From Beijerinckia mobilis (GTDB lineage Bacteria > Pseudomonadota > Alphaproteobacteria > Rhizobiales > Beijerinckiaceae): DNA of 64,000 nt. The DNA lies in NCBI RefSeq assembly GCF_000745425.1, contig NZ_JQJH01000019.1:1-64000 (forward strand). The letters run 5' to 3'. Shown here one piece after another: positions 18,811-27,948 of this stretch; positions within the stretch are counted from its first letter, which is position 1; each line of letters starts with the position of its first letter. The notes beneath the pieces were generated by a model, which made no database searches, was not told the DNA's origin, and worked only from the letters and a program-made list of their open reading frames with translations. A program made the position numbers and the translations under genes.

Positions 18811-20457
18811 ATGGTTGAATCGGCGGTGATGGAAAAACCAACGAAAGGTTCCAGCACAATCTTGAAACTTGATGCGGCTGTCATCGGCGCGGGAGTGGCG
18901 GGTCTCTATCAACTGTACCGTCTGCGTAAACAGGGGTTGACGGTCAAGGCGTTCGATACAGCCTCGAATGTTGGTGGAACCTGGTACTGGAACCGTTATC
19001 CTGGCGCACGCTTCGATTCCGAAGCCTATATCTATCAATATTTCTTCTCCGAGGAGATCTACAAGGGTTGGAGCTGGAGCGAGCGCTTTCCCGCCCAGCC
19101 GGAAATCGAGCGCTGGATGAATTACGTCGCCGACCGTTGCGACCTGCGGAAAGATATCGAATTCAGCACGACCATCAAAAGTGCGCATTACAATGACGAC
19201 ACGGGCCGCTGGACCCTTGAAACCGACACTGGCCTGACGATCGATACGCAATTTTTGATCGCCTGCTGTGGCATGCTTTCGGCACCGCTCACTTCTAGCT
19301 TTCAGGGGCAGGATTCCTTCAAGGGAAAGATCTTCCACACGGCGCGCTGGCCGAAGGACAATATCGATCTTTCCGGAAAGCGGGTCGGGGTCATCGGCAA
19401 CGGCGCGACAGGTATTCAGGTCATCCAGACGATTGCCGACAAGGTCGGGCATCTGAAAGTGTTTGTCCGCACCCCGCAATATGTCATCGCGATGCAGAAT
19501 CCGAAGTATAATGATAATGATGTTGCGGCCTACAAGGCGCGGTTTGATGAGCTCAAGAAGACCTTGCCGCATACGTTCAGCGGGTTCGAATATGATTTCG
19601 TTGAGGACTCCTGGAAAGATCTCACGCCGGAAAAACGCCAGGAGATCCTCGAGGCCCTTTGGAACGATGGCTCGCTGAAACTCTGGCTCGCATCCTTCTC
19701 CGAACTCTTCTTCGATCCTGCCGTCAACGAAGTCGTCTCGGAATTCGTGCGTGGAAAAATGCGCGAGCGGTTGAAGGATCCGGCCTTATGCGACTTGTTG
19801 ATCCCGACCGATTACGGCTTCGGCACGCATCGCGTGCCCTTGGAAACCAATTATCTTGAGGCTTATTTGCGGCCGAATGTGGAACTCGTCAGCGTCAAAA
19901 ACAATCCGATTGAATGCATCACACCCGAGGGGATCAAGACGGCCGATGGTACCGTCCACGAACTCGATGTTATCATTCTGGCGACTGGCTTTGACGCTGG
20001 AACGGGTGCTCTGACCCGCATCGACATACGTGGCCGCGATGGACGCTCTCTCAAGGAGGATTGGGGCAACGATATCCGCACCAATATGGGATTGCAGGTG
20101 CATGGTTATCCCAACCTGTTTACGACCGGAGCACCGCTCGCGCCATCGGCTGCTCTCTGCAATATGACGACCTGTCTGCAACAGCAGGTGGACTGGATCA
20201 GCGACTGCATCCAATATTTGCGCGATAATAACCTTAATGTCATAGAAACGACAAAAGAAGCGGAAGATGCCTGGGTGGAGCATCATGATGCCATCGCCAA
20301 TCAGACGCTCGTAACAAAGACGAATTCGTGGTATATGGGTTCGAACGTCAGCGGCAAGCCACGCCGGCTGTTGTCCTACATCGGCGGCGTTGGGGCCTAC
20401 CGGCAGAAATGCGATGAGGCGACTGCAGACGCTTACAGTGGTTTCGACAAACGCTGA
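18811..20457 (+). CDS. Baeyer-Villiger flavin monooxygenase
   Basis: Type I BVMO: an FAD- and NADPH-dependent enzyme inserting oxygen next to a ketone carbonyl to give an ester or lactone. The start at 18811 follows a near-perfect AGGAGAGG; the product is 548 aa, typical. An FAD Rossmann motif GAGVAG lies near 26-31, GGTWYWNRYPGARFD at 55-69, the BVMO fingerprint FKGKIFHTARWP at 170-181 (FxGxxxHxxxWP), and a second dinucleotide motif GNGATG near 196-201. Closest family in memory is cyclohexanone/acetone-type monooxygenases; the substrate is not determinable. It is followed by an esterase, suggesting ketone to ester to acid plus alcohol. Confidence 0.92.
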   Translation: MVESAVMEKPTKGSSTILKLDAAVIGAGVAGLYQLYRLRKQGLTVKAFDTASNVGGTWYWNRYPGARFDSEAYIYQYFFSEEIYKGWSWSERFPAQPEIERWMNYVADRCDLRKDIEFSTTIKSAHYNDDTGRWTLETDTGLTIDTQFLIACCGMLSAPLTSSFQGQDSFKGKIFHTARWPKDNIDLSGKRVGVIGNGATGIQVIQTIADKVGHLKVFVRTPQYVIAMQNPKYNDNDVAAYKARFDELKKTLPHTFSGFEYDFVEDSWKDLTPEKRQEILEALWNDGSLKLWLASFSELFFDPAVNEVVSEFVRGKMRERLKDPALCDLLIPTDYGFGTHRVPLETNYLEAYLRPNVELVSVKNNPIECITPEGIKTADGTVHELDVIILATGFDAGTGALTRIDIRGRDGRSLKEDWGNDIRTNMGLQVHGYPNLFTTGAPLAPSAALCNMTTCLQQQVDWISDCIQYLRDNNLNVIETTKEAEDAWVEHHDAIANQTLVTKTNSWYMGSNVSGKPRRLLSYIGGVGAYRQKCDEATADAYSGFDKR

Positions 20458-20498
20458 TGATAGTGTTGATGCGATCATCAGGTAGACCGTTATAAAAT

Positions 20499-20522
20499 GC
20501 CGCGCGGCGAAGACCGCGCGGC
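20499..20522 (+). other. Strong hairpin between monooxygenase and esterase genes
   Basis: A perfect 9-bp stem GCCGCGCGG/CCGCGCGGC with a 6-base loop is followed by TTTCAAAA. The T-run is short, so partial termination or mRNA stabilisation that sets different levels of the two enzymes is more likely than complete termination. The esterase has its own Shine-Dalgarno 16 bases beyond it. Confidence 0.6.
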
Positions 20523-20551
20523 TTTCAAAATATGAAAAGGGAGAAATGCTC

Positions 20552-21739
20552 ATGGATTTCAAGGCATCGGCTGACGCTATTCTCGATCATGCCGTGACGG
20601 CGGAACCACGCGTCCCTGGCGTCGTCGCGATGGTGACCGATCGTCATCACACTATCTATGAAGGTGCGGCCGGCAAGCGCCGGCTTGATCAAACCGACGA
20701 TATGACGACGGATAGCGTCTTCGCTATCTTCTCGACGACCAAGGCGATCACGGCGACCGCCGCCCTGCAGCTCGTCGAAGATGGCAAGCTCGATCTCGAC
20801 GCGCCCGCAAAAACATATGCTCCCGATATCGGCAAATTACAGGTGATCGAAGGGTTCGACGATAAGGGCGAGCCGGTTCTGCGGGCTCCCAAGCGCGACA
20901 TCACCACGCGCATGCTGCTGCTTCATACCGGCGGCTTCGGCTATGATTTCTTCAACGAGACCTATAAGCGTCTTGCCACGGAGAAGGATCAGCCGAGCGT
21001 CGTGAGTGCAACAAAGGCAGCCCTTATGACGCCTCTGCTCTTTGATCCTGGCGATCAGTGGGAATATGGCACCAATCTCGACTGGTGCGGGCAGGTCGTC
21101 GAGGGCATCACCGGCAAACGGCTGGGGGAAGTGTTCGATGAGCGCATTTTCAAGCCGCTCGGCATGGAGGATTCCGGTTTCGAACTCAATGATGCGATGC
21201 GTCAAAGGCTAGCCGGTATGCATATGCGTGGGAGCGACGGGAGCCTGACGCCGACGGATTTCGAACATCCGGCGCCGCCCGAAGTCCATATGGGCGGTCA
21301 TGGTCTCTATAGTACTGTTGGGGATTACATGCGTTTCATCCGCATGTGGCTCAATGACGGTGCTGGTGAATTCGGCCGTGTATTGAAACCCGAAACCGTG
21401 CAGATGGCTGAAAAGAATCATCTGGGTGACAAGAAGATCAGCGGTTTCACCGGTGTCATTCCGGCCCTTTCCAATGATGCCGAATTCTTTCCCGGCATGT
21501 CGAAATCCTGGGCCTTCAGTTTCATGATCAATGACGAGGAAGCGCCGACGGGGCGGCCCGCGGGTGCCCTTGGGTGGGCGGGCCTTGCGAATCTGTTTTA
21601 CTGGATCGATCGCAAGAACGGTTTTGGCGGTTTTTGGGCGACACAAATCCTGCCGTTTGGCGATCCGGCTTCATTTACCGCCTATCTCCAGTTTGAAAGC
21701 GCGTTTTATGCAGCTCTCAAGCAAAGCGTCGCCGCATGA
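20552..21739 (+). CDS. Class C beta-lactamase-fold serine esterase
   Basis: Serine hydrolase of the beta-lactamase/EstB family, most likely an esterase. The start at 20552 was chosen over 20546 because AAGGGAG is 8 bases from it. The product is 395 aa without signal peptide, so cytoplasmic. The catalytic S-x-x-K is STTK at residues 61-64, and the Tyr motif YGTN at 172-175. It lies directly after the BVMO under the same sigma54 promoter, as in acetone-degradation gene pairs (monooxygenase plus esterase) known from actinobacteria, and would hydrolyse the ester product. The true substrate is inference. Confidence 0.85.
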   Translation: MDFKASADAILDHAVTAEPRVPGVVAMVTDRHHTIYEGAAGKRRLDQTDDMTTDSVFAIFSTTKAITATAALQLVEDGKLDLDAPAKTYAPDIGKLQVIEGFDDKGEPVLRAPKRDITTRMLLLHTGGFGYDFFNETYKRLATEKDQPSVVSATKAALMTPLLFDPGDQWEYGTNLDWCGQVVEGITGKRLGEVFDERIFKPLGMEDSGFELNDAMRQRLAGMHMRGSDGSLTPTDFEHPAPPEVHMGGHGLYSTVGDYMRFIRMWLNDGAGEFGRVLKPETVQMAEKNHLGDKKISGFTGVIPALSNDAEFFPGMSKSWAFSFMINDEEAPTGRPAGALGWAGLANLFYWIDRKNGFGGFWATQILPFGDPASFTAYLQFESAFYAALKQSVAA

Positions 21740-21789
21740 TGGGAATGGCTGGGAGCCTATATTAAGGGTGACAGGCATACTTGTATAAG

Positions 21790-21816
21790 ATCACAATGAG
21801 TATCACGCATTGTGAT
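21790..21816. terminator. First hairpin between convergent esterase and regulator genes
   Basis: Perfect 9-bp inverted repeat ATCACAATG/CATTGTGAT with a 9-base loop, 50 bases after the esterase stop. Followed by TTGG, so a weak intrinsic terminator at best. Confidence 0.5.
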
Positions 21817-21855
21817 TTGGTCCAGTGATTGTGCAGCAGTTGTTTCCTGCTGGAT

Positions 21856-21887
21856 CTCACTGATCCCGACAGGTTGGGATCAGTGAG
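21856..21887. terminator. Second hairpin between convergent esterase and regulator genes
   Basis: Perfect 12-bp inverted repeat CTCACTGATCCC/GGGATCAGTGAG with an 8-base loop, 33 bases beyond the regulator's stop on the minus strand. No long T-run on either strand. It probably protects or terminates both convergent transcripts. Confidence 0.55.
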
Positions 21888-21920
21888 ACTTCGCATGAGA
21901 CCTTCAGACTCAAGAAACCA

Positions 21921-23966
21921 TCAGGCTCCAGAAATCCGCATATCCTCTACGACCGTCTTGAGCTGGAAACGGTTCAGTTTCACGTAAAGTGTGCTTTTGG
22001 CAATTCCGAGTTCGCGCGCGACAGCGGCCAGATTGCCTTTATGTTCACGAAGCATACGGACAATCGCTTCGCGCTCCGCCGCCTCGATGGGTGTCAATCC
22101 CGAGGGAGAGACAAGGGCTGTGACTGTATCCGCCGGTTCAGCCATGAGCGGTGAGGACACAGACAAGGCGAAAAAATCAGGTGGCAGATCGGCTGTCGTC
22201 AGTGTCTCACCCGTGGTCGTGAGCAGCATTCCTTCGATGACATTGCGTAATTCCCGGACATTTCCCGGCCATTCATGACGAAGCAAAAGATCGACGACAT
22301 CATTCGAGAGACGACGGGGCGTCAGGCCATAATGATGTGTGAATAGCGTCATGAAATGATCGACGAGAAGCGGAATATCCTCGGCGCGGTCACGCAAGGC
22401 CGGAATTGAGATGCTGACGACCGAGAGCCGGTAATAGAGATCCAGGCGGAAACGTCCGGCTTGTGCCTCCATCCGGAGGTCACGATTGGTCGCTGCGACC
22501 AGCCGGAAATTGACTTTTCTCGGCCGTGTTTCCCCGATGCGGCAGACTTCCCGCTCTTCGAGAACGCGCAGAAAAAGCGGTTGCAGGTCGAGTGGCAGTT
22601 CGCCGATCTCGTCGAGAAACAGCGTGCCGCCATTGGCGGCCTCGATCTTTCCCATCATGCCGCCGCGGCGGGCACCGGTGAAGGACCCTTCCGCGTAGCC
22701 AAACAATTCGCTGGTTAGCAAATCACGAGAAAGACCACCGCAATTGAGCGCCACGAAGGGTCCGTTTTTGACGGATGAAGCTTCGTGCAGCCCATGCGCG
22801 AAGACCTCTTTGCCAACACCTGTTTCTCCCAGCAGGAGCACAGGGACAGGGCTTGGCGCAATCTGCCGGGCGCGGCCAGCGGCTTGCAGCAGTGCCGGAG
22901 ATGTGCCGATGAGCTTGGGTAAAATCGGGCTCTCGGCCTTACGCAGATGCGATGCCGTGGCTGGTTGTATCGCTGAAGACCGCGAGGCCGAGGGTTTATG
23001 CGGGCTGGGTATCGTTAAAATCGCACCGAGACGCTCGCCGTCGGCACTGAGCGGTGTGAGCCATTCCCGCTTGAGCCATGGCGGCAGCTGATCGGGGAGA
23101 TCCTTGCCCCATTTCCAATCAAGCGTCAGCGAGAAGAGATCGTTACCGGCCGAGGCGTGAGAAAGGCTAAGGTCCGGTATCATCGCCGGAACACGGGCAT
23201 TGGCTTTGATGGCGCGGCCATGGCGATCGAAGACGATGACGCCGTCCGCCGAACTCGATGACAGGCGGTCCATGCAATGTTCGAGGAGACGATAACGAAT
23301 ATCCATCTCCATCTGCGCGATACGAGCTTCGATACGGCCAGCCGTCGCCACGACGAGCGCAAGGCTATGGCGGCTATAGGATTGGCTGAGGCCGGAGACG
23401 TCGATCACGCCGAGAATGGTGCCGTTGCAGGGATTTCTGATGACGCTGGCGGAGCAGGACCAACGCTTGATCCCGGAGCAATAATGTTCATTGGAATGAA
23501 TCTGGACTGGCTCGCCGATCTCGATCGCCGTGCCAATCGCGTTGGTGCCGCAAGTGAATTCGCTCCAATTGGCCCCCGGCATGAGGTGAACATTCTCCGT
23601 TGCCCCACGCAGCGACCTGTCGCCCTCCAGGCTAAGCACGGTGCCTTTCGCATTGGTCAGCACCATCACGGTTGAGGTTTCGCACAGAAAATCGCGCGCG
23701 GAGGCCATAACGGGGACGCTGGCCTCGACGAGTTCGGCGCATTCGTCGCGCAAGGCATGCAGGGCATCGTGCTGGATCGGCGGCGGGGCTTGCTCTCGCC
23801 GGTGGTCGATATCCGCGCTCTGGCAGCGCCGCCAGGATTGATCGACCAGATCCCGCAATGCCGGAGTTGCGGAGACGTCTCCGCTCATGAAGCGTTCCCA
23901 GGATGCCAAGATATCGGCATCCTTTTCAGGCGCGGAGAAACTCTGTCTCGCCGCAGTTCCTCTCAT
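21921..23966 (-). CDS. AcoR-type sigma54-dependent transcriptional activator
   Basis: Bacterial enhancer-binding protein of the AcoR class, 681 aa. The N-terminal sensory part with a GAF domain (about 80-215) and possible PAS-like segment (about 225-320) precedes the AAA+ domain: Walker A GETGVGKE (380-387), the sigma54-contacting loop GSFTGA (427-432, usually GAFTGA), and Walker [12 protein letters not shown] (446-456). The C-terminal Fis-type helix-turn-helix has [19 protein letters not shown]. It sits convergent to the BVMO-esterase genes, whose promoter is of the sigma54 type, so it is their likely activator. The inducer is probably the ketone or a related alcohol (inference). Confidence 0.92.
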   Translation of the reverse strand: MRGTAARQSFSAPEKDADILASWERFMSGDVSATPALRDLVDQSWRRCQSADIDHRREQAPPPIQHDALHALRDECAELVEASVPVMASARDFLCETSTVMVLTNAKGTVLSLEGDRSLRGATENVHLMPGANWSEFTCGTNAIGTAIEIGEPVQIHSNEHYCSGIKRWSCSASVIRNPCNGTILGVIDVSGLSQSYSRHSLALVVATAGRIEARIAQMEMDIRYRLLEHCMDRLSSSSADGVIVFDRHGRAIKANARVPAMIPDLSLSHASAGNDLFSLTLDWKWGKDLPDQLPPWLKREWLTPLSADGERLGAILTIPSPHKPSASRSSAIQPATASHLRKAESPILPKLIGTSPALLQAAGRARQIAPSPVPVLLLGETGVGKEVFAHGLHEASSVKNGPFVALNCGGLSRDLLTSELFGYAEGSFTGARRGGMMGKIEAANGGTLFLDEIGELPLDLQPLFLRVLEEREVCRIGETRPRKVNFRLVAATNRDLRMEAQAGRFRLDLYYRLSVVSISIPALRDRAEDIPLLVDHFMTLFTHHYGLTPRRLSNDVVDLLLRHEWPGNVRELRNVIEGMLLTTTGETLTTADLPPDFFALSVSSPLMAEPADTVTALVSPSGLTPIEAAEREAIVRMLREHKGNLAAVARELGIAKSTLYVKLNRFQLKTVVEDMRISGA

Positions 23967-24205
23967 GCAATCCTCCCTTGCAGAGGGCCATGGCCCTCTC
24001 CCATCTGCCGCCCACGAGGCTCTTTGGCCTCTTCAATGTCCGGGCGACCAGATTGATAGCAAAATTTCCGCAAAAACAGCTAGTGGTATATCTCGCGGCA
24101 ACAGCCTATCAACCACTATGCCCATGGCTCGGAGAATCGCCAGCCATGAGCCTCAGTGCCGTTGGCGGGCTCCCACTTCGGGAACCCCGCGGACAGAGAT
24201 CTGCC

Positions 24206-26449
24206 TTAGGAGCGGACCTTGACATATTCCCCTGGTGCGTCCCCGAGCGCAGCCAGGCCTCCTTCGCCGGGAATGCGCGGCGCCACCATTTCGGAATTTT
24301 GCGAAAGCAGCCAATCGAGCCAGTCCGGCCACCAGCTTCCGGGATGTTCTTCCGCATTGGCGAACCATGCGTCGAAATTGCCTTCCGGACGCGGCCCGGT
24401 CCAATATTGATATTTCGGCTTGCCTGGCGGGTTGACCACGCCGGCGATATGACCAGAGCCCGCCACGACGAAACGGATATCGCCGCCGAAAAATTTGGCG
24501 CCGAGGAAAACCGAGCGGGCAGGGGCTATGTGATCTTCGCGTGTGGAAAGGTGATAGATCGGGATCTTAATGCGGGCGAGATTGAGTGGATGTCCGTCGA
24601 ATACGATTTCGCCCTTGGTCAAACGATTGTTGAGATAGAGCTCCCGCAGATAGAACAGATAATTGGCGGCGCCCATTCGGGTCGGATCCGAATTCCAGGC
24701 GAGAAGGTCGAAAGGTTTCGGGGCCTGACCCTTCAGATAATTATTGATGACATAGGACCAGATGAGATCGGTCGGGCGCAGGCTGTTGAAGGCATGCGCC
24801 ATCTTGTCGGCTTCGAGATAGCCGTTGAGCGCCAGTTTCTGTTCGAGCATCTGGATTTGCTCGGGATCGACCAAAAGCCGCAGATCGCCGGCTTCGCTGA
24901 AATCGGTCTGTGTCGTGAAAAAGGCGGCGCTATCGATACGATTGTCGTTTGTTGCCGCCATATAGGCGAGCGTCATGGAGAGCAGCGTCCCGCCGATACA
25001 ATAGCCGATTGCCGCGACATGCTCCTCTCCGCAGGCCTGCTTGATGGCATCGAGGGCCGCGAAAATTCCACGGTGCATATAGGCTTCAAAGCCCAAATTG
25101 CGGTGCCGCTCGTCCGGATTGACCCAGGAGACCATAAAGACCGTGAGGCCCTGCGACACCGCCCAGCGGACGAAGCTTTTCTCCGAATTAAGATCGAGAA
25201 TGTAGAATTTATTGATCCAGGGCGGGATGATCAGCAGCGGGCGCTTGTAGACTTCCTCCGTGGAGGGAGAATATTGGATCAGTTCGATAAGCTCGTTCCG
25301 GTAAACGACTTTGCCGGGTGTCGTCGCTATATTCACGCCGAGCGTGAATTTCGACATATCGGTCTGGCTGATCTTCAGCTTGCCTTTGCCGGCTTCGAGA
25401 TCCTGCGTGAAGAAATTGATACCCCGCAGGAGATTCTCGCCGCTTGACGCCAGCGTCTCGCGCAAGAGTTCCGGATTGGTGGCGAGAAAGTTCGAAGGCG
25501 CGAGAGCGCTGTTGATCTGGCGTATGTAATATTTCGCCTTGTCCTTGGCGAATTGATCGACGCCCTCGGCGCGATCGATGAGATCGTCCAGCCATTCCGA
25601 GACGATTGCATGAAGCTGGCGCAGAAAGTCGAAGAAGGGGCTCTCGCGCCATTCCGGAGCCGAGAACCTCTTGTCCGCCGGATTGACCGGGATGATCGGA
25701 TCTTTCGCTTCCCCGGCGAAACGGAACAGGGTCTGCGTCCAGAGCATGAGCAATGGGGTCAGAAGCTTCGTTTGCGCTTCGAGCCTGCGGGAGGGATCCT
25801 TCAGCCAATGTTCGGCGATCCGTCCGAGGCTGCGCACGGCATTGCCGATCTCATTGGAGATTTCGTTGCGAATCTCCTCCTGCTCCATCGGTTTGAAATA
25901 GGTGGAGAGAACCTTACTCCCCTGTTCGGCGAGTTTGGCGAGATTCCGCGATAGCCGGTCGAAATCCGGGGCAGGGGCTTTCTCTCCATTGGCCTTATCG
26001 GAGGATGCGGCTCTTTGCTGGACGAATGTTTTCAGCGCGGCATTTTGAGCCCAAGTCCGGGCCATGGCTTCGAGGCCTGGCAGCGCAACCGAAACGTTCG
26101 GCGGGAATTTGGTCGGAATCGCCAGGGGAAGCGAGAGAGGCAGGGAAAGCGAGCCGGGATAAGGGCTGGCGGCAGGCCCCGTCGGCCCATTCGGCGCCGG
26201 AGCCTTTGTGCTTTGTGCCGGCGTTTCGCTGCCGTCGGTTCGCGGTGGCAAGCTCTGAGATAGAAGGGCCGGCGCCGGGTTGGAAGAGGAGGCGCCGCCA
26301 TCGTGTCCGGCCTGCCCCGTAAGGTCCCCATAAGGCGTCGCGGCGGCCGAGAGGGACCGGGCACCGATCAATGTCGTGCGTGGAAATTCCAGATTCTTCC
26401 TGCGTTGCCGGGCGGTAACGCTGGAACGACGGCGAGTTTTCCTGCCCAT
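24206..26449 (-). CDS. phaC: Class I polyhydroxyalkanoate synthase with long N-terminus
   Basis: Polymerises 3-hydroxyacyl-CoA into PHA on granules. The start at 26449 has AGGA 8 bases upstream; the product is 747 aa against ~600 for typical class I enzymes. The first ~130 residues are Pro/Ser/Ala-rich low complexity. The conserved N-domain (around FAKDKAKYYIRQINSALAPS) is followed by the alpha/beta-hydrolase domain with lipase-like box GYCIGGT (nucleophile Cys near 484), the Asp in STREDHIAP and the His in GSGHIAGVVNPP. It is monocistronic; phaA/phaB are not nearby. An upstream start at 26491 is possible. Confidence 0.95.
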   Translation of the reverse strand: MGRKTRRRSSVTARQRRKNLEFPRTTLIGARSLSAAATPYGDLTGQAGHDGGASSSNPAPALLSQSLPPRTDGSETPAQSTKAPAPNGPTGPAASPYPGSLSLPLSLPLAIPTKFPPNVSVALPGLEAMARTWAQNAALKTFVQQRAASSDKANGEKAPAPDFDRLSRNLAKLAEQGSKVLSTYFKPMEQEEIRNEISNEIGNAVRSLGRIAEHWLKDPSRRLEAQTKLLTPLLMLWTQTLFRFAGEAKDPIIPVNPADKRFSAPEWRESPFFDFLRQLHAIVSEWLDDLIDRAEGVDQFAKDKAKYYIRQINSALAPSNFLATNPELLRETLASSGENLLRGINFFTQDLEAGKGKLKISQTDMSKFTLGVNIATTPGKVVYRNELIELIQYSPSTEEVYKRPLLIIPPWINKFYILDLNSEKSFVRWAVSQGLTVFMVSWVNPDERHRNLGFEAYMHRGIFAALDAIKQACGEEHVAAIGYCIGGTLLSMTLAYMAATNDNRIDSAAFFTTQTDFSEAGDLRLLVDPEQIQMLEQKLALNGYLEADKMAHAFNSLRPTDLIWSYVINNYLKGQAPKPFDLLAWNSDPTRMGAANYLFYLRELYLNNRLTKGEIVFDGHPLNLARIKIPIYHLSTREDHIAPARSVFLGAKFFGGDIRFVVAGSGHIAGVVNPPGKPKYQYWTGPRPEGNFDAWFANAEEHPGSWWPDWLDWLLSQNSEMVAPRIPGEGGLAALGDAPGEYVKVRS

Positions 26450-26588
26450 AAATGTTGTCCTGATTTCTTGGCTGTCCTGACGATGCCCCACGCCTTATAT
26501 TGCCAGGGGTTGTTGCGGCCTTTCCGATTGGATCCATTGGACCTATATCGGTGGCGAAGGTCAATTCTCATCGGCGGTTATCAAGCTA

Positions 26589-27050
26589 ATGACAGAGGTG
26601 GGATTTTTGCGTGTCGGTTTCCAGCGTAAGCTGTGGAAACAGGGTGTTTCCAGGTTCGCTTTGCTAGGGGCTGTGCTGTTGGTGGCGGTCGCGGGCATGG
26701 GCGCGAAAGCGGAACCGGCGAATCCTGTCGGCGATTCGCCTCTCGACACGCTGATGAAGACCAAGCTGCACCCTGACGTTCCGGAGGCCAAGGACTTCGT
26801 CCGAAACCATCGGCCCGATCCCGAAAGCCTCGAATACATTCCCCTCGATGCAAAATCGCCGAAGCGTCCGCGAATCAAAAATGCCGACGAGCTCAAGGCA
26901 TTGGAAGCGGACCTCGACCGTGCGGCAGCGCGTAACCGGGCGCGAGCGGGCGTGAGACAGACACCAAGCGTGTCGAATGCCGCAGGAAAGCCGCAAGGAC
27001 GGGCCAAAAAAGAGGCCCAAGGGAAAACGAAGACATCCCGATCCAAATAG
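26589..27050 (+). CDS. Exported hypothetical protein
   Basis: Not assigned to a family. The 153-aa product has a basic N-terminus, a hydrophobic stretch ALLGAVLLVAVAGMGAKA typical of a signal peptide with cleavage after AKA, and a charged mature part rich in Lys/Arg at the C-terminus (KPQGRAKKEAQGKTK). It is divergent from phaC with 139 bases between the starts, so the two may share a control region. Periplasmic location is inferred from the signal. Confidence 0.65.
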   Translation: MTEVGFLRVGFQRKLWKQGVSRFALLGAVLLVAVAGMGAKAEPANPVGDSPLDTLMKTKLHPDVPEAKDFVRNHRPDPESLEYIPLDAKSPKRPRIKNADELKALEADLDRAAARNRARAGVRQTPSVSNAAGKPQGRAKKEAQGKTKTSRSK

Positions 27051-27428
27051 GGAGCTGACAAATCCGACATCCAGCATGATGGATGTGATGCTCTCGGATG
27101 GGCGGATGGCGATGCAATGATGCGGTCGCTGACTGACACATGATTAACGTGCGCGAAATTGTGCGATTCACTGATTTCCGGCCAGGCGTCGTGGCGAAAT
27201 CGGAACGAATTATGCTTTTTCGTCACGTAATCGTCATTCTTCCCAAGCTTGGGGAATACCGGCTTTGATCTGTGCGAAACGGGTCATCGGGAAATTTCAG
27301 AGACTGCCAAGATCGTTCGTGAGAATCGTCTCGAATATGCGTTGGTCCATGGATGGAATTTTTGCCACTTATCCAGCCCCGCGCGATTCAAGGGCTTGAG
27401 CAGGCTTGATGCTCTGACTTTTTCAGGC

Positions 27429-27459
27429 GGAGCCGTTCGGAAACATCCGAACATGCTCT
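27429..27459 (-). repeat. Dispersed palindromic repeat family B, copy 1
   Basis: 31 bases form an imperfect palindrome with GTTCGGA and TCCGAAC arms flanked by GGAGC and TGCTCT. The reverse complement matches 40848-40878 at 27 or more positions including the central AGCATGTTCGGATGTTTCCG. Intergenic at both places. Confidence 0.65.
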
Positions 27460-27663
27460 CGATGCGCTTCCAGCATGTGGGGGCCGGCTGCGGCATTGGG
27501 AACGGTCCCCAGGGCAAAACATTTCGATCTGGGGCTGAATCGAAAAAGCGGTCCATTTCTGGAATTATTCTTGAACGGGCCTAGTATTATTGATGCCAGA
27601 TGCGATGGGAATGTTTTATATCGAGACGCGATGAACGCCCTCACAATCCGAACCTTTACTCAA

Positions 27664-27737
27664 CCTTTGAGGCGGAGTGAGGATCGCTCCCGTGTCCACT
27701 CTGGCTGCGGTTCAGAGTTTCCGCCTTTTTCAAAGGC
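27664..27737 (+). other. Structured intergenic element ahead of the PurD-like gene
   Basis: A nested inverted repeat: outer arms CCTTTGAGGCGGA and TCCGCC-TTTTT-CAAAGG, inner hairpin ACTCTG-n9-CAGAGT. The T5 sits just after the stem GGCGGA/TCCGCC, which looks like an intrinsic terminator or attenuator about 215 bases upstream of the gene at 27949. It does not match a riboswitch consensus that I know. Confidence 0.4.
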
Positions 27738-27948
27738 ATATCGGGAAGTTCGGATGCGTTCCGGCAGTACCAGCAATGGTTTCGGCTGGCGAAAGTTTCC
27801 GCAAGCGGGCGGGGCATCTCATGAGACTTGCTCATCGCATTAGCTCATGGGAGTTGCTCTTAGGGCTTGGTATTTGTGACGTACAAACGTGTGTCTGCCG
27901 GTATTGTTTACCGGGTGACTGGCGGTTGATGGCCTTTGTGAGGACTAG

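Larger units (their letters stand above)
27051..27948. other. Long intergenic region, no supported gene
   Basis: About 900 bases between the exported protein and the PurD-like gene. It contains a short inverted repeat (27067-27086), a family B palindromic repeat (27429-27459) and a structured stretch at 27664-27737. Open frames here have no Shine-Dalgarno and overlap the repeats. I checked for a tRNA T-loop and saw none. Confidence 0.5.

Noticed and set aside
23903-25447. 514-codon open frame on the plus strand
   Set aside because: Antisense to the phaC 3' half and the regulator 5' end; phaC has unmistakable catalytic motifs.
27249-27843. Two plus-strand frames (27249-27584 and 27475-27843)
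   Set aside because: They overlap each other and a palindromic repeat and lack ribosome-binding sites.
27051-27948. Possible tRNA or riboswitch in the gap before the PurD-like gene
   Set aside because: No T-loop consensus for a tRNA, and the structured stretch does not fit the ZTP, glycine or purine riboswitch consensus I know.
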